A stretch of DNA of 64,000 nt, taken from assembly GCF_014191545.1 (NCBI RefSeq), contig NZ_AP023361.1, forward strand, positions 1,578,501-1,642,500. Reading direction: 5' to 3'. The notes beneath the pieces are model-generated. The model saw only the letters and a program-made list of their open reading frames with translations, did no database searches and was not told the DNA's origin. Origin of the DNA: Terrihabitans soli. GTDB taxonomy: Bacteria; Pseudomonadota; Alphaproteobacteria; Rhizobiales; Methylopilaceae. Below, piece after piece: positions 26,811 to 35,429 of the stretch (position 1 is its first letter; each line of letters begins with the position of its first letter). Position numbers and translations under genes: made by a program.

Positions 26811-27482
26811 ATGAAAGCGCCAGTGACCGACGTCGTAAGGGACATGCTTGTCCCGCCGGGCGGGGAGAAGAAGGTTCTCCTCCATTCCTGCTGCGCGCCC
26901 TGTTCGGGCGAGGTCATGGAGGCGATGCTCGCTTCCGGCATCGATTACACGATCTTCTTCTACAATCCGAACATCCATCCCGAGCGCGAATATCTCCTGC
27001 GCAAGGACGAGAATGTCCGCTTTGCCGAAAAGCACAACGTGCCCTTCGTCGACGCCGATTACGACAAGGACAATTGGTACGCCCGCGCCAAGGGCATGGA
27101 ATGGGAGCCGGAGCGCGGCGTGCGCTGCACCATGTGCTTCGACATGCGCTTCGAGCGAACTGCTCTATATGCCCACGAACACGGCTTTCCGGTCATGACG
27201 TCCTCGCTCGGCATTTCGCGCTGGAAGGACATGAACCAGATCAATGGCAGCGGCGTGCGCGCGGCCGCCAAATATGAAGGCCTGACCTACTGGGAATATA
27301 ACTGGCGCAAAGGCGGCGGCTCCTCACGCATGATCGAGATCTCGAAGCGCGAACAATTCTACCAGCAGGAATATTGCGGCTGCGTCTATTCGCTGCGCGA
27401 TACCAATGTCTCACGCCGAGAGCGCGGCAAGACGCCGATCGAACTCGGCAAGATGTATTACGGGAAGAACGAGGCCGAGTAG
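26811..27482 (+). CDS. queH: Epoxyqueuosine reductase QueH
   Basis: A 223-residue QueH (formerly DUF208), the cobalamin-independent enzyme that reduces epoxyqueuosine in tRNA to queuosine. The cysteine ligands of its metal centres are visible: [11 protein letters not shown] near the N-terminus, [10 protein letters not shown] in the middle and [10 protein letters not shown] near the C-terminus. [13 protein letters not shown] is also a family motif. Together with queA and tgt in the same window this covers the late steps of queuosine synthesis. Transcription is probably separate from pst, but no clear promoter or terminator lies in the 72-nt gap. Confidence 0.95.
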   Translation: MKAPVTDVVRDMLVPPGGEKKVLLHSCCAPCSGEVMEAMLASGIDYTIFFYNPNIHPEREYLLRKDENVRFAEKHNVPFVDADYDKDNWYARAKGMEWEPERGVRCTMCFDMRFERTALYAHEHGFPVMTSSLGISRWKDMNQINGSGVRAAAKYEGLTYWEYNWRKGGGSSRMIEISKREQFYQQEYCGCVYSLRDTNVSRRERGKTPIELGKMYYGKNEAE

Positions 27483-27487
27483 GCCCG

Positions 27488-28264
27488 TTAGCCGAGAAAC
27501 TCCAAGACTTCTTTGGTGAACGCCTCGGGCGCCTCGACATTGATGATGTGCGAGCCCTTGAGGATCACGCCGCGCGCATCCGGCACGCGGTTGACGATGA
27601 TGCCGGCCTCGGCCGGCGTCGTGCCCTGATCGTCGGCGCCGACGATCACCAGAGTCTTCGCCTTGATCGTCTTGACCGTCTCGCGCTGGTCCATATCGCG
27701 CATGGCGGCGGCGCACCCCGAAAAGCCTTCGACCGTGGTTTGCAGAAACTGCTCGCGGATGAACGCGACTTTATCTTGCTGGCCCTTGATGAAGTCGGCG
27801 GTGAACCAGCGCTGCATGGTCGGCGCGGCAAGCACCTCGATGCCCTTGTCCTGCGCCGTCTTGATGCGGCCGTTCCAGAGTTCCGGCGGCGGCATGAAGG
27901 TCGCGGCGCTGCACACCACGAGTTTCACGATGCAGTCGGGATGGTTCGTGGCGAGCCACAAGCCCGTCATGCCGCCCATGGAAAGCCCGCACCAATGCAC
28001 CTTTGAAGCGCCCGCCGCATCCATGATGGCGAGCGCGTCATTTCCAAGATCGTCGAGCGAATAAGGGCCAGGCGGAGAAGACGACTGGCCGTGCCCGCGC
28101 CGGTCATAGCGCAGCACGCGGAATTTCTTGGAGAATGCCGCGAGCTGCGGCTCCCACATTTTATGCGTGGTGCCCAGCGAGTTCGACAGCATCAGGACCG
28201 GAGCGCTCTCCGGTCCGTCGAGCGTGTAAAAAAGTTTGACGCCATCGCGTTCCGCAAAAGCCAT
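27488..28264 (-). CDS. Alpha/beta hydrolase, PcaD (3-oxoadipate enol-lactonase)-like
   Basis: A 258-residue alpha/beta hydrolase. The nucleophile elbow GLSMGGM (Ser), the oxyanion region NSLGTTHKMW, the DRRGHGQSSSP strand, the acid in VGADDQGT and the C-terminal His in GSHIINVEAP form a complete catalytic set. The overall pattern is that of 3-oxoadipate enol-lactonase, but no other protocatechuate-pathway gene is nearby. The start at MAFAERDG lies 4 nt after the stop of a ThiY-like binding protein, so the hydrolase is probably made with that importer and may act on its cargo or a related compound. Confidence 0.85.
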   Translation of the reverse strand: MAFAERDGVKLFYTLDGPESAPVLMLSNSLGTTHKMWEPQLAAFSKKFRVLRYDRRGHGQSSSPPGPYSLDDLGNDALAIMDAAGASKVHWCGLSMGGMTGLWLATNHPDCIVKLVVCSAATFMPPPELWNGRIKTAQDKGIEVLAAPTMQRWFTADFIKGQQDKVAFIREQFLQTTVEGFSGCAAAMRDMDQRETVKTIKAKTLVIVGADDQGTTPAEAGIIVNRVPDARGVILKGSHIINVEAPEAFTKEVLEFLG

Positions 28265-28268
28265 GTGT

Positions 28269-29210
28269 CTACCTGATCTCGGTCGTGAAGGTGGAGATGT
28301 CGGGCACACTCTTGATGAGGCCGCGCTCCTTCATGAAGTCGCCGAAGTTTTCATAGCGCGTCTTGTCGAGCGAAGCGGGCGTCTTTGCAAAACGCGGCAA
28401 AGTCTGCGCCCAGGCGGTCTTGTTCAATTCGTCGTCGAGCTTCGGATAGGCCTTGATGAAAGCGCCCCAGCTATCGTCCGGATGATTGATGAGGAAGATC
28501 GTCGCCTCCTGAATGGCGGCGAGGAACTTCTTGATCTTCGGATCTTTCACGCGGTCGTTCTTCGCCACATAGATCAGTTCATCGTAAAGCGGCACGCCAT
28601 GCTCTTCCGGGAAGAAGGCGAGGCCCTTGCCGCCGGCCAGTTTGATCTGCGTCAGCTCGAAATTGCGAAAGGCGCCGATCACGGCATCGACCTGTTTCGA
28701 CATCAGCGCCGGCGTTAGCGCGAAATTGACGTTGATCATTTCGACATCGCTGGCCTTGAGGCCGTTGTTCTCGAGCATCATGCCCAGCAGCGCATCCTCG
28801 AAACCGGAAATCGAATAGCCGATCTTTTTGCCCTTCAGATCCTTCAGCGATGTGATCGAACCGCCTTCGAGCGCGACGAGGCAGTTCAGCGGCGTATCGA
28901 CCACGCCGCCGATGCGCGTCAGCGGCAAGCCTTCCTGAATCTGCAGATAGAGGTTCGGCTGGTAGGTGACGGCGATATCGCCCTGGCCGGCGGCGACAAG
29001 CTTCGGCGGCAGGTTCGGATCGGCCGGCTCGACGAGCTCGACCTCAAGGCCGTGCTTGGCGAAGAAGCCTTTCTCTTTGGCAACGATGAGCGGCGCATGG
29101 TCGGGATTGACGAACCAGTCGAGCAGAACCGTCATCTTGTCGGCGGCAGCGGCGGGCGTCAGCGTAAGGGCCATAGCGAAAAGCGCGGCGGCGAAGCGGA
29201 TCATCGGCAC
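28269..29210 (-). CDS. ThiY-like ABC transporter substrate-binding protein
   Basis: A 313-residue periplasmic protein with a signal peptide (AALFAMALTLTPAAAA). The mature start DKMTVLLDWFVNPDHAPLIV is the hallmark of ThiY, the binding protein for N-formyl-4-amino-5-aminomethyl-2-methylpyrimidine, a thiamine breakdown product. PADPNLPPKLVAAGQGDIAV, TPLNCLVALEGG and MINVNFALTPALMS support this. The permease gene is 28 nt upstream and the hydrolase gene 4 nt downstream. I found no ThiZ-type ATPase next to it and no TPP-riboswitch motif upstream. The ligand is inferred from family resemblance only. Confidence 0.85.
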   Translation of the reverse strand: MPMIRFAAALFAMALTLTPAAAADKMTVLLDWFVNPDHAPLIVAKEKGFFAKHGLEVELVEPADPNLPPKLVAAGQGDIAVTYQPNLYLQIQEGLPLTRIGGVVDTPLNCLVALEGGSITSLKDLKGKKIGYSISGFEDALLGMMLENNGLKASDVEMINVNFALTPALMSKQVDAVIGAFRNFELTQIKLAGGKGLAFFPEEHGVPLYDELIYVAKNDRVKDPKIKKFLAAIQEATIFLINHPDDSWGAFIKAYPKLDDELNKTAWAQTLPRFAKTPASLDKTRYENFGDFMKERGLIKSVPDISTFTTEIR

Positions 29211-29238
29211 TCTCTCTTACAAATAGAAAACGGGGCGA

Positions 29239-30009
29239 TCAGGATTTGGTGCTGGACCAGGGTATCAGACGCGCCAGAAGCGCATCGACCGTGAACCAGA
29301 GAAGGGCGGCCATCAGGCCGAGAATGAGAAGTGCTGCAAATACTAGATCGACCTGCGACCGCGCATTCGCGTGCAGCATCACATAGCCAAGACCGGCCGA
29401 CGCGCCAACCCATTCGCCGACGACCGCGCCGATGGGGGCGGCGGCGACTGCCACCCGAAGGCCCGAGGCAAGCGCCGGCAGCGCGTAGGGCACTTTCAGA
29501 AGACGCAGCGTCTGAAACCGTGAGGCCCGGGCAAGGCGGGCGAGATCGAGCAGACCCTCATCTGTGCGCCTGAGGCCATCCTGGAAGGCGGAGGTCACGG
29601 GGAAGAAGATGATGATCGTCGTCATGACGATCTTCGAGCCGAGCCCGTAGCCGAACCAGACGACAAGGAGCGGGGCGATGGCGAAGACCGGCAGCGCCTG
29701 GGACATCACCAGCACCGGCAGGACCCAGCGGCGGGCGAAGCCCGAGGTCGCAACGAGCAATGCGGTTGCCGTGCCTATCAGAGTGCCCAGCAGGAGGCCG
29801 AGCAGGATCTCGGAGAAGGTCGTCAGCGCGTTCGCCAGCAGATAGGACGCATTCTCTTGCAAGGCCGTGAGTACGCGCCCTGGCCCCGGCAGGATGAAGG
29901 GGGCAGGCTGCAGCAGTTCGACCGCCAGATACCAGACGGCCATCAGCACGAGCGCTGTGATCAGCGCCCGGGCGAAACTCGAAAGGCTGGCAGGCAGAAA
30001 GGCCGTCAT
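29239..30009 (-). CDS. ThiX-like ABC transporter permease
   Basis: A 256-residue permease with about six helices. FILPGPGRVLTAL, the coupling loop TDEGLLDLARLARASRFQ and GEWVGASAGLGYVMLHANAR are typical of NitT/TauT and ThiX permeases. It precedes the ThiY-like gene on the same strand. The ATP-binding subunit is missing from the locus and must be supplied from elsewhere if the importer works; the ATPase at 19.1 kb belongs to a complete operon. Only about 11 nt separate a terminator hairpin (30021-30054) from its ATG. Confidence 0.88.
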   Translation of the reverse strand: MTAFLPASLSSFARALITALVLMAVWYLAVELLQPAPFILPGPGRVLTALQENASYLLANALTTFSEILLGLLLGTLIGTATALLVATSGFARRWVLPVLVMSQALPVFAIAPLLVVWFGYGLGSKIVMTTIIIFFPVTSAFQDGLRRTDEGLLDLARLARASRFQTLRLLKVPYALPALASGLRVAVAAAPIGAVVGEWVGASAGLGYVMLHANARSQVDLVFAALLILGLMAALLWFTVDALLARLIPWSSTKS

Positions 30010-30020
30010 GGGTCCCGAAC

Positions 30021-30054
30021 GAAAAAGGCGCCTCCCGTCAAAGGAGACGCCTTT
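30021..30054 (-). terminator. Terminator-like hairpin just upstream of the ThiX-like gene
   Basis: A 12-bp stem with one mismatch (AAAGGCGCCTCC against GGAGACGCCTTT) and a 7-nt loop, giving a T5 tail on the minus strand. It ends the small gene at 30080 but also sits immediately before the permease start. Confidence 0.75.
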
Positions 30055-30079
30055 CCCTTAAGACCGCTGGGCCTTGGCT

Positions 30080-30283
30080 TCAATCCAGAAGCGATGTGGG
30101 AAACTCATGCACGGGTGACGGATTGGCCGGATCGGTCGCCGTGGCGGCGCGGCCCTCCTCAAGCGCGATGTTCGGAAGGGCGGTATCGCCCGGGCCGGGG
30201 CCGCTCTCCCAGTTCACGAACAGGGCGCTGAGGACCAGCGCCACCGCTGCGGCGGCAATGCCAAGAATAAGTCCGTGTTTCAT
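30080..30283 (-). CDS. Small single-pass membrane protein, unknown
   Basis: I do not recognise this protein. 67 residues: one N-terminal hydrophobic helix (LILGIAAAAVALVLSALFV) followed by a short acidic, Pro-rich tail (NIALEEGRAATATDPANPSP). It looks like an inner-membrane peptide with a periplasmic tail, or an uncleaved signal anchor. GAGCCGAGG lies just before the ATG. A terminator follows on the same strand. Confidence 0.55.
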   Translation of the reverse strand: MKHGLILGIAAAAVALVLSALFVNWESGPGPGDTALPNIALEEGRAATATDPANPSPVHEFPTSLLD

Positions 30284-30366
30284 GGCCTCGGCTCCCTAAG
30301 GCCCAAAGCGGGCCGAACCTTATCCAATCAACGTGGACAGGCGGGCAGATGTTCCTGAGGGCAGGC

Positions 30367-30384
30367 AGGGCCTTAGGCGGCCCT
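30367..30384 (-). terminator. Hairpin downstream of the NdvB-like gene
   Basis: Perfect 6-bp AGGGCC/GGCCCT with a 6-nt loop, 5 nt after the stop of the glucan synthase gene (minus strand). No T-run, so termination would be weak. Confidence 0.35.
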
Positions 30385-30388
30385 TTCC

Positions 30389-33094
30389 TTAGACGGCCGG
30401 CGCAGCCTCGTTGGCGGCAATGGCCGCGACCGCGGCAGCGACCGGAGCCGAAACCGGCACAGGCGCGGGCACGGCAACCGGCTCGGGCACCAGAGTGGGC
30501 GGCAGGGCCGCCGGAGCCTTGCGCTCGATCAGCGCGATGATGCGGTCGCCGACCTTGGCCGTGAAGGCGAGGTCGTTGAGCGGCGTACGCTCAAGCCCGG
30601 CAATCGCCGATGCCGCGAGGAAGGGCAGCGACTGGACGAGAAGCACCGCCGAGAAGAGGTGGATCTCGAAGACATCGTGATAGTTCGTGAAAAAGACGAG
30701 CGCGGCGCCCGCGAGCAGAAGGCCGCCGAGAATGGCCTCCCAGAAGGCGGGGAAGGAGCGTTTCGCCGCTTTGCCGCCCTTGGCGGTGCGGATGAAGGCC
30801 ATGTGCTGCTTCACCACCCATTCGCCGACGGCGCGGGCGACGGTCAGCTGCAGCGCCATGGCGGCAAAGGCCGCGCCGATGGTCGAAAACAGCGAATGCT
30901 TCACGCGCAGCCGGTACAGCGACATGAAGTGGATGAGGTAGATGAAGAAGCCGGCAAGGATCGGCACGGTCAGCACGGCTTCCGGAACCTGCACATTGCC
31001 GAACACGACGATCGGAACCCAGATCAGGTTGAGGACGGCGATGACAACGCCGACGGTTTCGGCGCCCATCCAGTTCAGCCAGCCGACAATGTAGGTACGG
31101 CGCTGATCGGGCGTCAGATCGCCGCCGCGCAGCATCGTGCCGAGATGCTTGGTGACGATCTGCATACCGCCGAAGGTCCAGCGGTGACGCTGCTTGCGGA
31201 AACCGTCGTAATCGTTCGGCAGAAGCCCCCAGCCGTAACGGGTGCGGGTATAGTGCGCCTGCCAGCCGCGCTTGAGGATTGCAAGGCCGAGATCCGAATC
31301 TTCGCAGATCGTGTCGGACGACCAGCCGCCGGCATCGTCCATCGCCGAACGGCGCATCAGGCACATCGTGCCGTGGATGATGATGGCGTTCTGCTCGTTG
31401 CGCTCCACCATGCCGATATCGAAGAAGCCGGCATATTCGGAGTTCATGAAAGTGTGCAGGACGCTGGTGTCGGCGTCGCGGTGATCCTGCGGCGCCTGGA
31501 CGATGCCGACGCGCGGATCGCCGAACGCGGGCACGAGATCCTTCAGCCAGTTCGGCGCAACGACATAGTCGGCGTCGATGACGCCGATGATCGCCGCATC
31601 GTCCGCTGTGTGCTTCATCGCAAGGCGCAGCGCGCCGGCCTTGAAGCCCTCGATGCGCTCCGCATTGAGGAATTTGAAGCGTTCGCCGAGCTCTTTGCAA
31701 TGCGCCTCGATCGGCATCCAGAAGGCCGGGTCGGGCGTGTTGTTGACGATGACGACGCATTCGAAATTCGGATAGTCGAGCGCCGCAACGCTATTGAGTG
31801 TCTTGATGAGCATGTCCGGCGGCTCGCGATAGGCCGGAACATGGATCGACACTTTCGGCACATCATGCGCGGCCGGCAGCGTCGCCTCGATCAGGCGGCG
31901 ATGCTTGCGGCCGAAGGCGATGGCGGAAATCTCTTCGATGCGCGTCAGGATGACGATGACGAGCGGCACCAGCAGAACCGAGCCGACGCCCATGGCGATC
32001 TGCGCACCGAGCACGAAGTAATGCGTCAGCCAGTGGTCGAGCATCAGCGCCGTCCAGGCACCGACGCCATTGGCCGCGCCGACGAGAACGAGCGCCTGCA
32101 CGAACGTCGCGCCACGGATTTTCAGAACCGGCAGCGACAGGAGGAAGCCCATCAGCATCGCCGCGATCATGCGCGGCCAGAAGGTGCGCTCCTCGATCGG
32201 GCCGGAGAAGTTGAACTTGGCGTGGCGGCTCGCATCGAACACGCCCCAATACGGACCGACATTGCCTTCGATCGCGCCCTTCCAGGGCTGATCGATGGCT
32301 TCGACGATGTTGTAGTCGATGCCGCGCGCCTTGGCGCGGCTGGTGAACTCGCGGATGACTTCGGCCTGAGTGATCTCGCCGGTCGTCGCCGCATTGCGGT
32401 TGAAGCCCGAAGACGGCCAGCCGAACTCGGCGATGACGATGTGCTTGCCGGGGAAGGCGGCGCGCAGCTTCTCGTAAATGCCGAGCGCGTAATCGACCGA
32501 CTGGTCGGCCGGGATGCCTTCCCAGTAAGGCAGGATATGGACGGCGAGGAAGTCGACCGCCGAGGCGAGCTCCGGATGGTCGAGCCAGGTGTTCCAGATT
32601 TCACCGGTGGTCACCGGCGTATCCGTGCGGCCCTTCACCTCGCGGATAAGGTCGATCATCTCCTGGACGGATTTGTCGGCGCGCAGGATCGTTTCGTTGC
32701 CGACGACGATGCCTTTGACGTTCGAATTGCGCGAGGCGAGGTCAACCGCGGCGTCGATCTCGCGCTTGTTGCGGACCTCGTCCTTGTCGATCCAGATGCC
32801 GAGCGTGACCTGAAGGTTCTTTTCGGCCGCCAGCGGCGGGACCAGTTCAAGGCCGGTCGTCGAAGAATAGGTACGGATGGCGTCGGTGACCGGCGCAATG
32901 ACGTCGAGGTCGGCGCGGATGGTTTCGGCCTTGGCGCCGACATCTTCGGCGTCTTCGTCCTGCGCGAACGGAGCGAAGGAGAGGCTGGTAAAGCGGTTGG
33001 GGGCGGCCGGAGCCTGGGCGGTTTCGCGGGACCAGAACCATAGGGATGCGTGTACGCCAGCTACAAGAGCGAGAGCAGCGAGTACGACGCGCAT
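30389..33094 (-). CDS. ndvB: NdvB-like beta-glucan synthase (GH17 + GT2 membrane fusion)
   Basis: A 901-residue inner-membrane protein of the kind that makes periplasmic cyclic beta-(1,3),(1,6)-glucans in Bradyrhizobium. An N-terminal helix is followed by a glycoside hydrolase 17-like periplasmic domain (about 35-300), with the acid/base Glu134 in VVGNETILR and the nucleophile Glu223 in IAEFGWPSSG. Three helices lead to a processive GT2 domain (about 410-650): DADY at 507-510, TICEDSDLG (Asp601) and QRHRW at 635-639. More helices follow, and the protein ends in an Ala/Pro-rich tail. UDP-glucose would be polymerised inside and the chain processed outside. It faces the related NdvC-like gene, with a small exported protein gene between. 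Confidence 0.88.
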   Translation of the reverse strand: MRVVLAALALVAGVHASLWFWSRETAQAPAAPNRFTSLSFAPFAQDEDAEDVGAKAETIRADLDVIAPVTDAIRTYSSTTGLELVPPLAAEKNLQVTLGIWIDKDEVRNKREIDAAVDLASRNSNVKGIVVGNETILRADKSVQEMIDLIREVKGRTDTPVTTGEIWNTWLDHPELASAVDFLAVHILPYWEGIPADQSVDYALGIYEKLRAAFPGKHIVIAEFGWPSSGFNRNAATTGEITQAEVIREFTSRAKARGIDYNIVEAIDQPWKGAIEGNVGPYWGVFDASRHAKFNFSGPIEERTFWPRMIAAMLMGFLLSLPVLKIRGATFVQALVLVGAANGVGAWTALMLDHWLTHYFVLGAQIAMGVGSVLLVPLVIVILTRIEEISAIAFGRKHRRLIEATLPAAHDVPKVSIHVPAYREPPDMLIKTLNSVAALDYPNFECVVIVNNTPDPAFWMPIEAHCKELGERFKFLNAERIEGFKAGALRLAMKHTADDAAIIGVIDADYVVAPNWLKDLVPAFGDPRVGIVQAPQDHRDADTSVLHTFMNSEYAGFFDIGMVERNEQNAIIIHGTMCLMRRSAMDDAGGWSSDTICEDSDLGLAILKRGWQAHYTRTRYGWGLLPNDYDGFRKQRHRWTFGGMQIVTKHLGTMLRGGDLTPDQRRTYIVGWLNWMGAETVGVVIAVLNLIWVPIVVFGNVQVPEAVLTVPILAGFFIYLIHFMSLYRLRVKHSLFSTIGAAFAAMALQLTVARAVGEWVVKQHMAFIRTAKGGKAAKRSFPAFWEAILGGLLLAGAALVFFTNYHDVFEIHLFSAVLLVQSLPFLAASAIAGLERTPLNDLAFTAKVGDRIIALIERKAPAALPPTLVPEPVAVPAPVPVSAPVAAAVAAIAANEAAPAV

Positions 33095-33216
33095 GGCGGT
33101 GTTGGTTACCCTACCGGATGGCTCCTACTTGGGAGCGCAGATATGAATACACGAATTACGAAGCTTAAATAGTAGTAGCCGACTAAAAAGCGGCTTAAAA
33201 TGGGCTGAGACCGCAC

Positions 33217-33235
33217 GAAAACGCATTCCTGCGTT
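33217..33235 (-). terminator. Terminator of the small exported protein gene at the glucan locus
   Basis: A 6-bp stem AACGCA/TGCGTT with a 4-nt loop. On the minus strand it is followed by TTTTCG. It lies 15 nt after the stop at 33250. Confidence 0.45.
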
Positions 33236-33249
33236 GAAACGCCGCTCAT

Positions 33250-33663
33250 TTATTCTTCGGCGCCGCGGCTCTCGGGCGACATCCAGCAACCGTAAACGCG
33301 GGCGTTGAGATCGTTCTGATCGGGCTGGCTCTCGCTCTGCTCGATAACGCAGCGGAACGCCACCGGCAGGTGTTCCGCCGGGCAGCCGAACATCTCGTAG
33401 AAGCGGCTTTGCTCGCGGGCGGTATTCACATCGTCGCGCCACAGAAGGGAAACGATCCGCTGGCCGGTCCAGGCGCATTCGGCCCGGAGCGCCGGATTGG
33501 CCTTACCCTCTTTCTTGGCCGGGATCTGCGGGCGGGCAGGCGCCTGCTTGGCATCGGCCTTGGGGTCGCCGTCCTGTTTGGACTGGGCGGCAGCCGGGCC
33601 GGCAAGGATCAGGGCAATGAAGAGGACGGCGGCGGACGCAGACGCGTAAATCAAACGAGGCAT
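33250..33663 (-). CDS. Small exported protein between the ndvB- and ndvC-like genes
   Basis: A 137-residue protein with a signal peptide (AAVLFIALILAGPAAAQ), a Lys/Pro/Ala-rich linker (KQDGDPKADAKQAPARPQIP) and a compact C-terminal domain with four cysteines (AECAWTG, EMFGCPAEH, FRCVIE, YGCWMSP) that could form two disulfides in the periplasm. Bradyrhizobium has a third gene, ndvD, in cyclic-glucan synthesis. Position makes this a candidate counterpart, but I cannot align the two. Conserved cysteines and export suggest an accessory factor for the two membrane proteins. Confidence 0.7.
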   Translation of the reverse strand: MPRLIYASASAAVLFIALILAGPAAAQSKQDGDPKADAKQAPARPQIPAKKEGKANPALRAECAWTGQRIVSLLWRDDVNTAREQSRFYEMFGCPAEHLPVAFRCVIEQSESQPDQNDLNARVYGCWMSPESRGAEE

Positions 33664-33806
33664 GGAGAGAATCTGAACCGGAAAGGAGGCGGAACTCTAT
33701 CAGGAAGTTTGTCGGTTTCGCGGCGCGCATAGCGCCACAGGTCCGGCCGCTTGGCAATCTTGCATGTAAAGGTTATCGCACGCGGGCTTAACCAGGACCC
33801 CTCGCT

Positions 33807-35429
33807 GTGCCGATCCGCCTGCCTGTTCTGCTTCTTCCCGCCGTTCTGGCCGTCATTGTCCTGTTCAATTGGCAGGTCGGGGCGCCGGTAACCATGCCCG
33901 CGTCGCCCTTGGCCGCCGGGGAGAAGATCCCGTGCGTGTCCTATGCGCCGTTCCGGCGCGGCCAGTCGCCCTTTACCGAAGACATCGTCATTTCGGCGGC
34001 CCAGATCGACGAGGACTTCGCGCACCTTTCCAAGGTGACCGAGTGCGTCCGCACCTATGCCGTCGACCAGGGGCTCGAAAACGTCCCGGTCCTGGCCAAG
34101 AAGCACGGGCTTAAAGTCATCCTCGGCATCTGGCTCGGCCGCGAGGCGCCCAAAAACGCCCTGCAGATCGAGGCCGGCGTTAAGCTTGCCAACCGCTACC
34201 CGGACGTCATCCGGCTTCTCGTCATCGGCAATGAGGCGCTGCTGCGCGGCGAGATTTCCGAAAAAGACCTCGGCGGCATTCTGAAAAGCGTCAAGGCCCG
34301 GGTGAAGGTGCCGACGACCTATGCCGATGTCTGGGAGTTCTGGGAGCGCCACAAGGGCCTCGCCGACTTCGTCGATACCGTCACCGTACATATCCTGCCG
34401 TATTGGGAGGACGCGCCCGTTCCCGCCGGGCAGGCGGGCAAGCATGTCGCCGACATCCGCAAACATGTCGGCGAAGTTTTTGCCGGCAAGCCGATCCTCA
34501 TCGGCGAGACGGGATGGCCGAGCGAGGGCCGCATGCGCTGGGGCGCGCGGGCAACGCCCGCAGATCAGGCTCAGGTGCTGCACGATCTGCTCGAGCTGAA
34601 GAAATCGAGCGGCTATGACGTCAATCTCATCGAAGCCTTCGACCAGCCCTGGAAGCGGCTTCTGGAGGGCACGGTCGGCGGCTATTGGGGCCTGCTCGAT
34701 GCCGATACGCGCGAGCCTAAATTTCATTGGGGCGAAGCCGTCTCGAACTATCCGAAATGGAAAGAGCAGGCGGTTCTCGGCGCAGCGCTCGCGCTGATGA
34801 TGTTTGCGTCCGCTTATGTCGCGGGCCGCGGCCGCACCATCGAAGCCAAAAGCTGGATCGCAGTTGCGGTCACGGCGGCGGTTGCGGGATGCACGATCGG
34901 CCTTGCGGTCCATATGCATGCGATCGGCGCGCGCACGCCGTTCGAACTCGGCCGCGCCGCCGTCTATCTCGTGCTGGCGGCGGCAAGCCCCGTCATTGCG
35001 GCAGCTGCTCTTGTTCAGGGGACGGCGCCCATTTCCTTCGCCCGGCTGATGGGGCGTCCGGCGCGGATCAAAGGCCTTGAAACCTGGCTTGCGGCGCTGC
35101 TCGCCGGCATCACGGTGCTGAGCGTTTATCTCGCGCTCGGCCTCGTCTTCGATCCGCGCTACCGCGAATTTGCGACCTCGACGCTGATCGGCCCCGTCAC
35201 CGGTTTTTTGATGCTGGCGCTTCTGGCGCGGCGCACCGGCAGCGTCTTCAGCGAACGCATCTTCGCCGCCGTACTGACAATGTCGAGCATCGTTATCGTC
35301 GTGCAGGAAAAGCTGTCGAACTGGGAAGCTCTGCTCTTTGCAGCTTTGCTTCTTATTCTGGCTGGAACTCTCGTTCTGGCGCGGGCCGGGCAAGAACAAG
35401 CGGCAGAAGTGCCAGCGCCAGCGCGCTGA
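33807..35429 (+). CDS. ndvC: NdvC-like membrane protein with GH17 domain
   Basis: A 540-residue protein. An N-terminal anchor helix (LPVLLLPAVLAVIVLF) is followed by a periplasmic GH17-like domain (about 40-310), with acid/base Glu143 in LVIGNEALLR and nucleophile Glu234 in LIGETGWPSEG. About seven or eight C-terminal membrane helices come next. It closely parallels the GH17 half of the NdvB-like protein (shared VHILPYWE and AFDQPWK-type segments) but lacks the GT2 domain. In Bradyrhizobium NdvC is needed for the (1,6)-linkages, so a transglycosylation role is likely. Its last 77 nt overlap a convergent membrane protein gene. Confidence 0.82.
   Translation: MPIRLPVLLLPAVLAVIVLFNWQVGAPVTMPASPLAAGEKIPCVSYAPFRRGQSPFTEDIVISAAQIDEDFAHLSKVTECVRTYAVDQGLENVPVLAKKHGLKVILGIWLGREAPKNALQIEAGVKLANRYPDVIRLLVIGNEALLRGEISEKDLGGILKSVKARVKVPTTYADVWEFWERHKGLADFVDTVTVHILPYWEDAPVPAGQAGKHVADIRKHVGEVFAGKPILIGETGWPSEGRMRWGARATPADQAQVLHDLLELKKSSGYDVNLIEAFDQPWKRLLEGTVGGYWGLLDADTREPKFHWGEAVSNYPKWKEQAVLGAALALMMFASAYVAGRGRTIEAKSWIAVAVTAAVAGCTIGLAVHMHAIGARTPFELGRAAVYLVLAAASPVIAAAALVQGTAPISFARLMGRPARIKGLETWLAALLAGITVLSVYLALGLVFDPRYREFATSTLIGPVTGFLMLALLARRTGSVFSERIFAAVLTMSSIVIVVQEKLSNWEALLFAALLLILAGTLVLARAGQEQAAEVPAPAR

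Noticed and set aside
30010-30388. TPP riboswitch upstream of the ThiXY-like genes
   Set aside because: I looked for the conserved CTGAGA and ACC-TGAT-type thi-box elements in both strands and found none.
30659-33043. Long plus-strand open frame (about 790 codons) opposite the NdvB-like gene
   Set aside because: Translation is rich in Arg/Asp/His with no motif; the minus strand has intact GH17 and GT2 catalytic residues.
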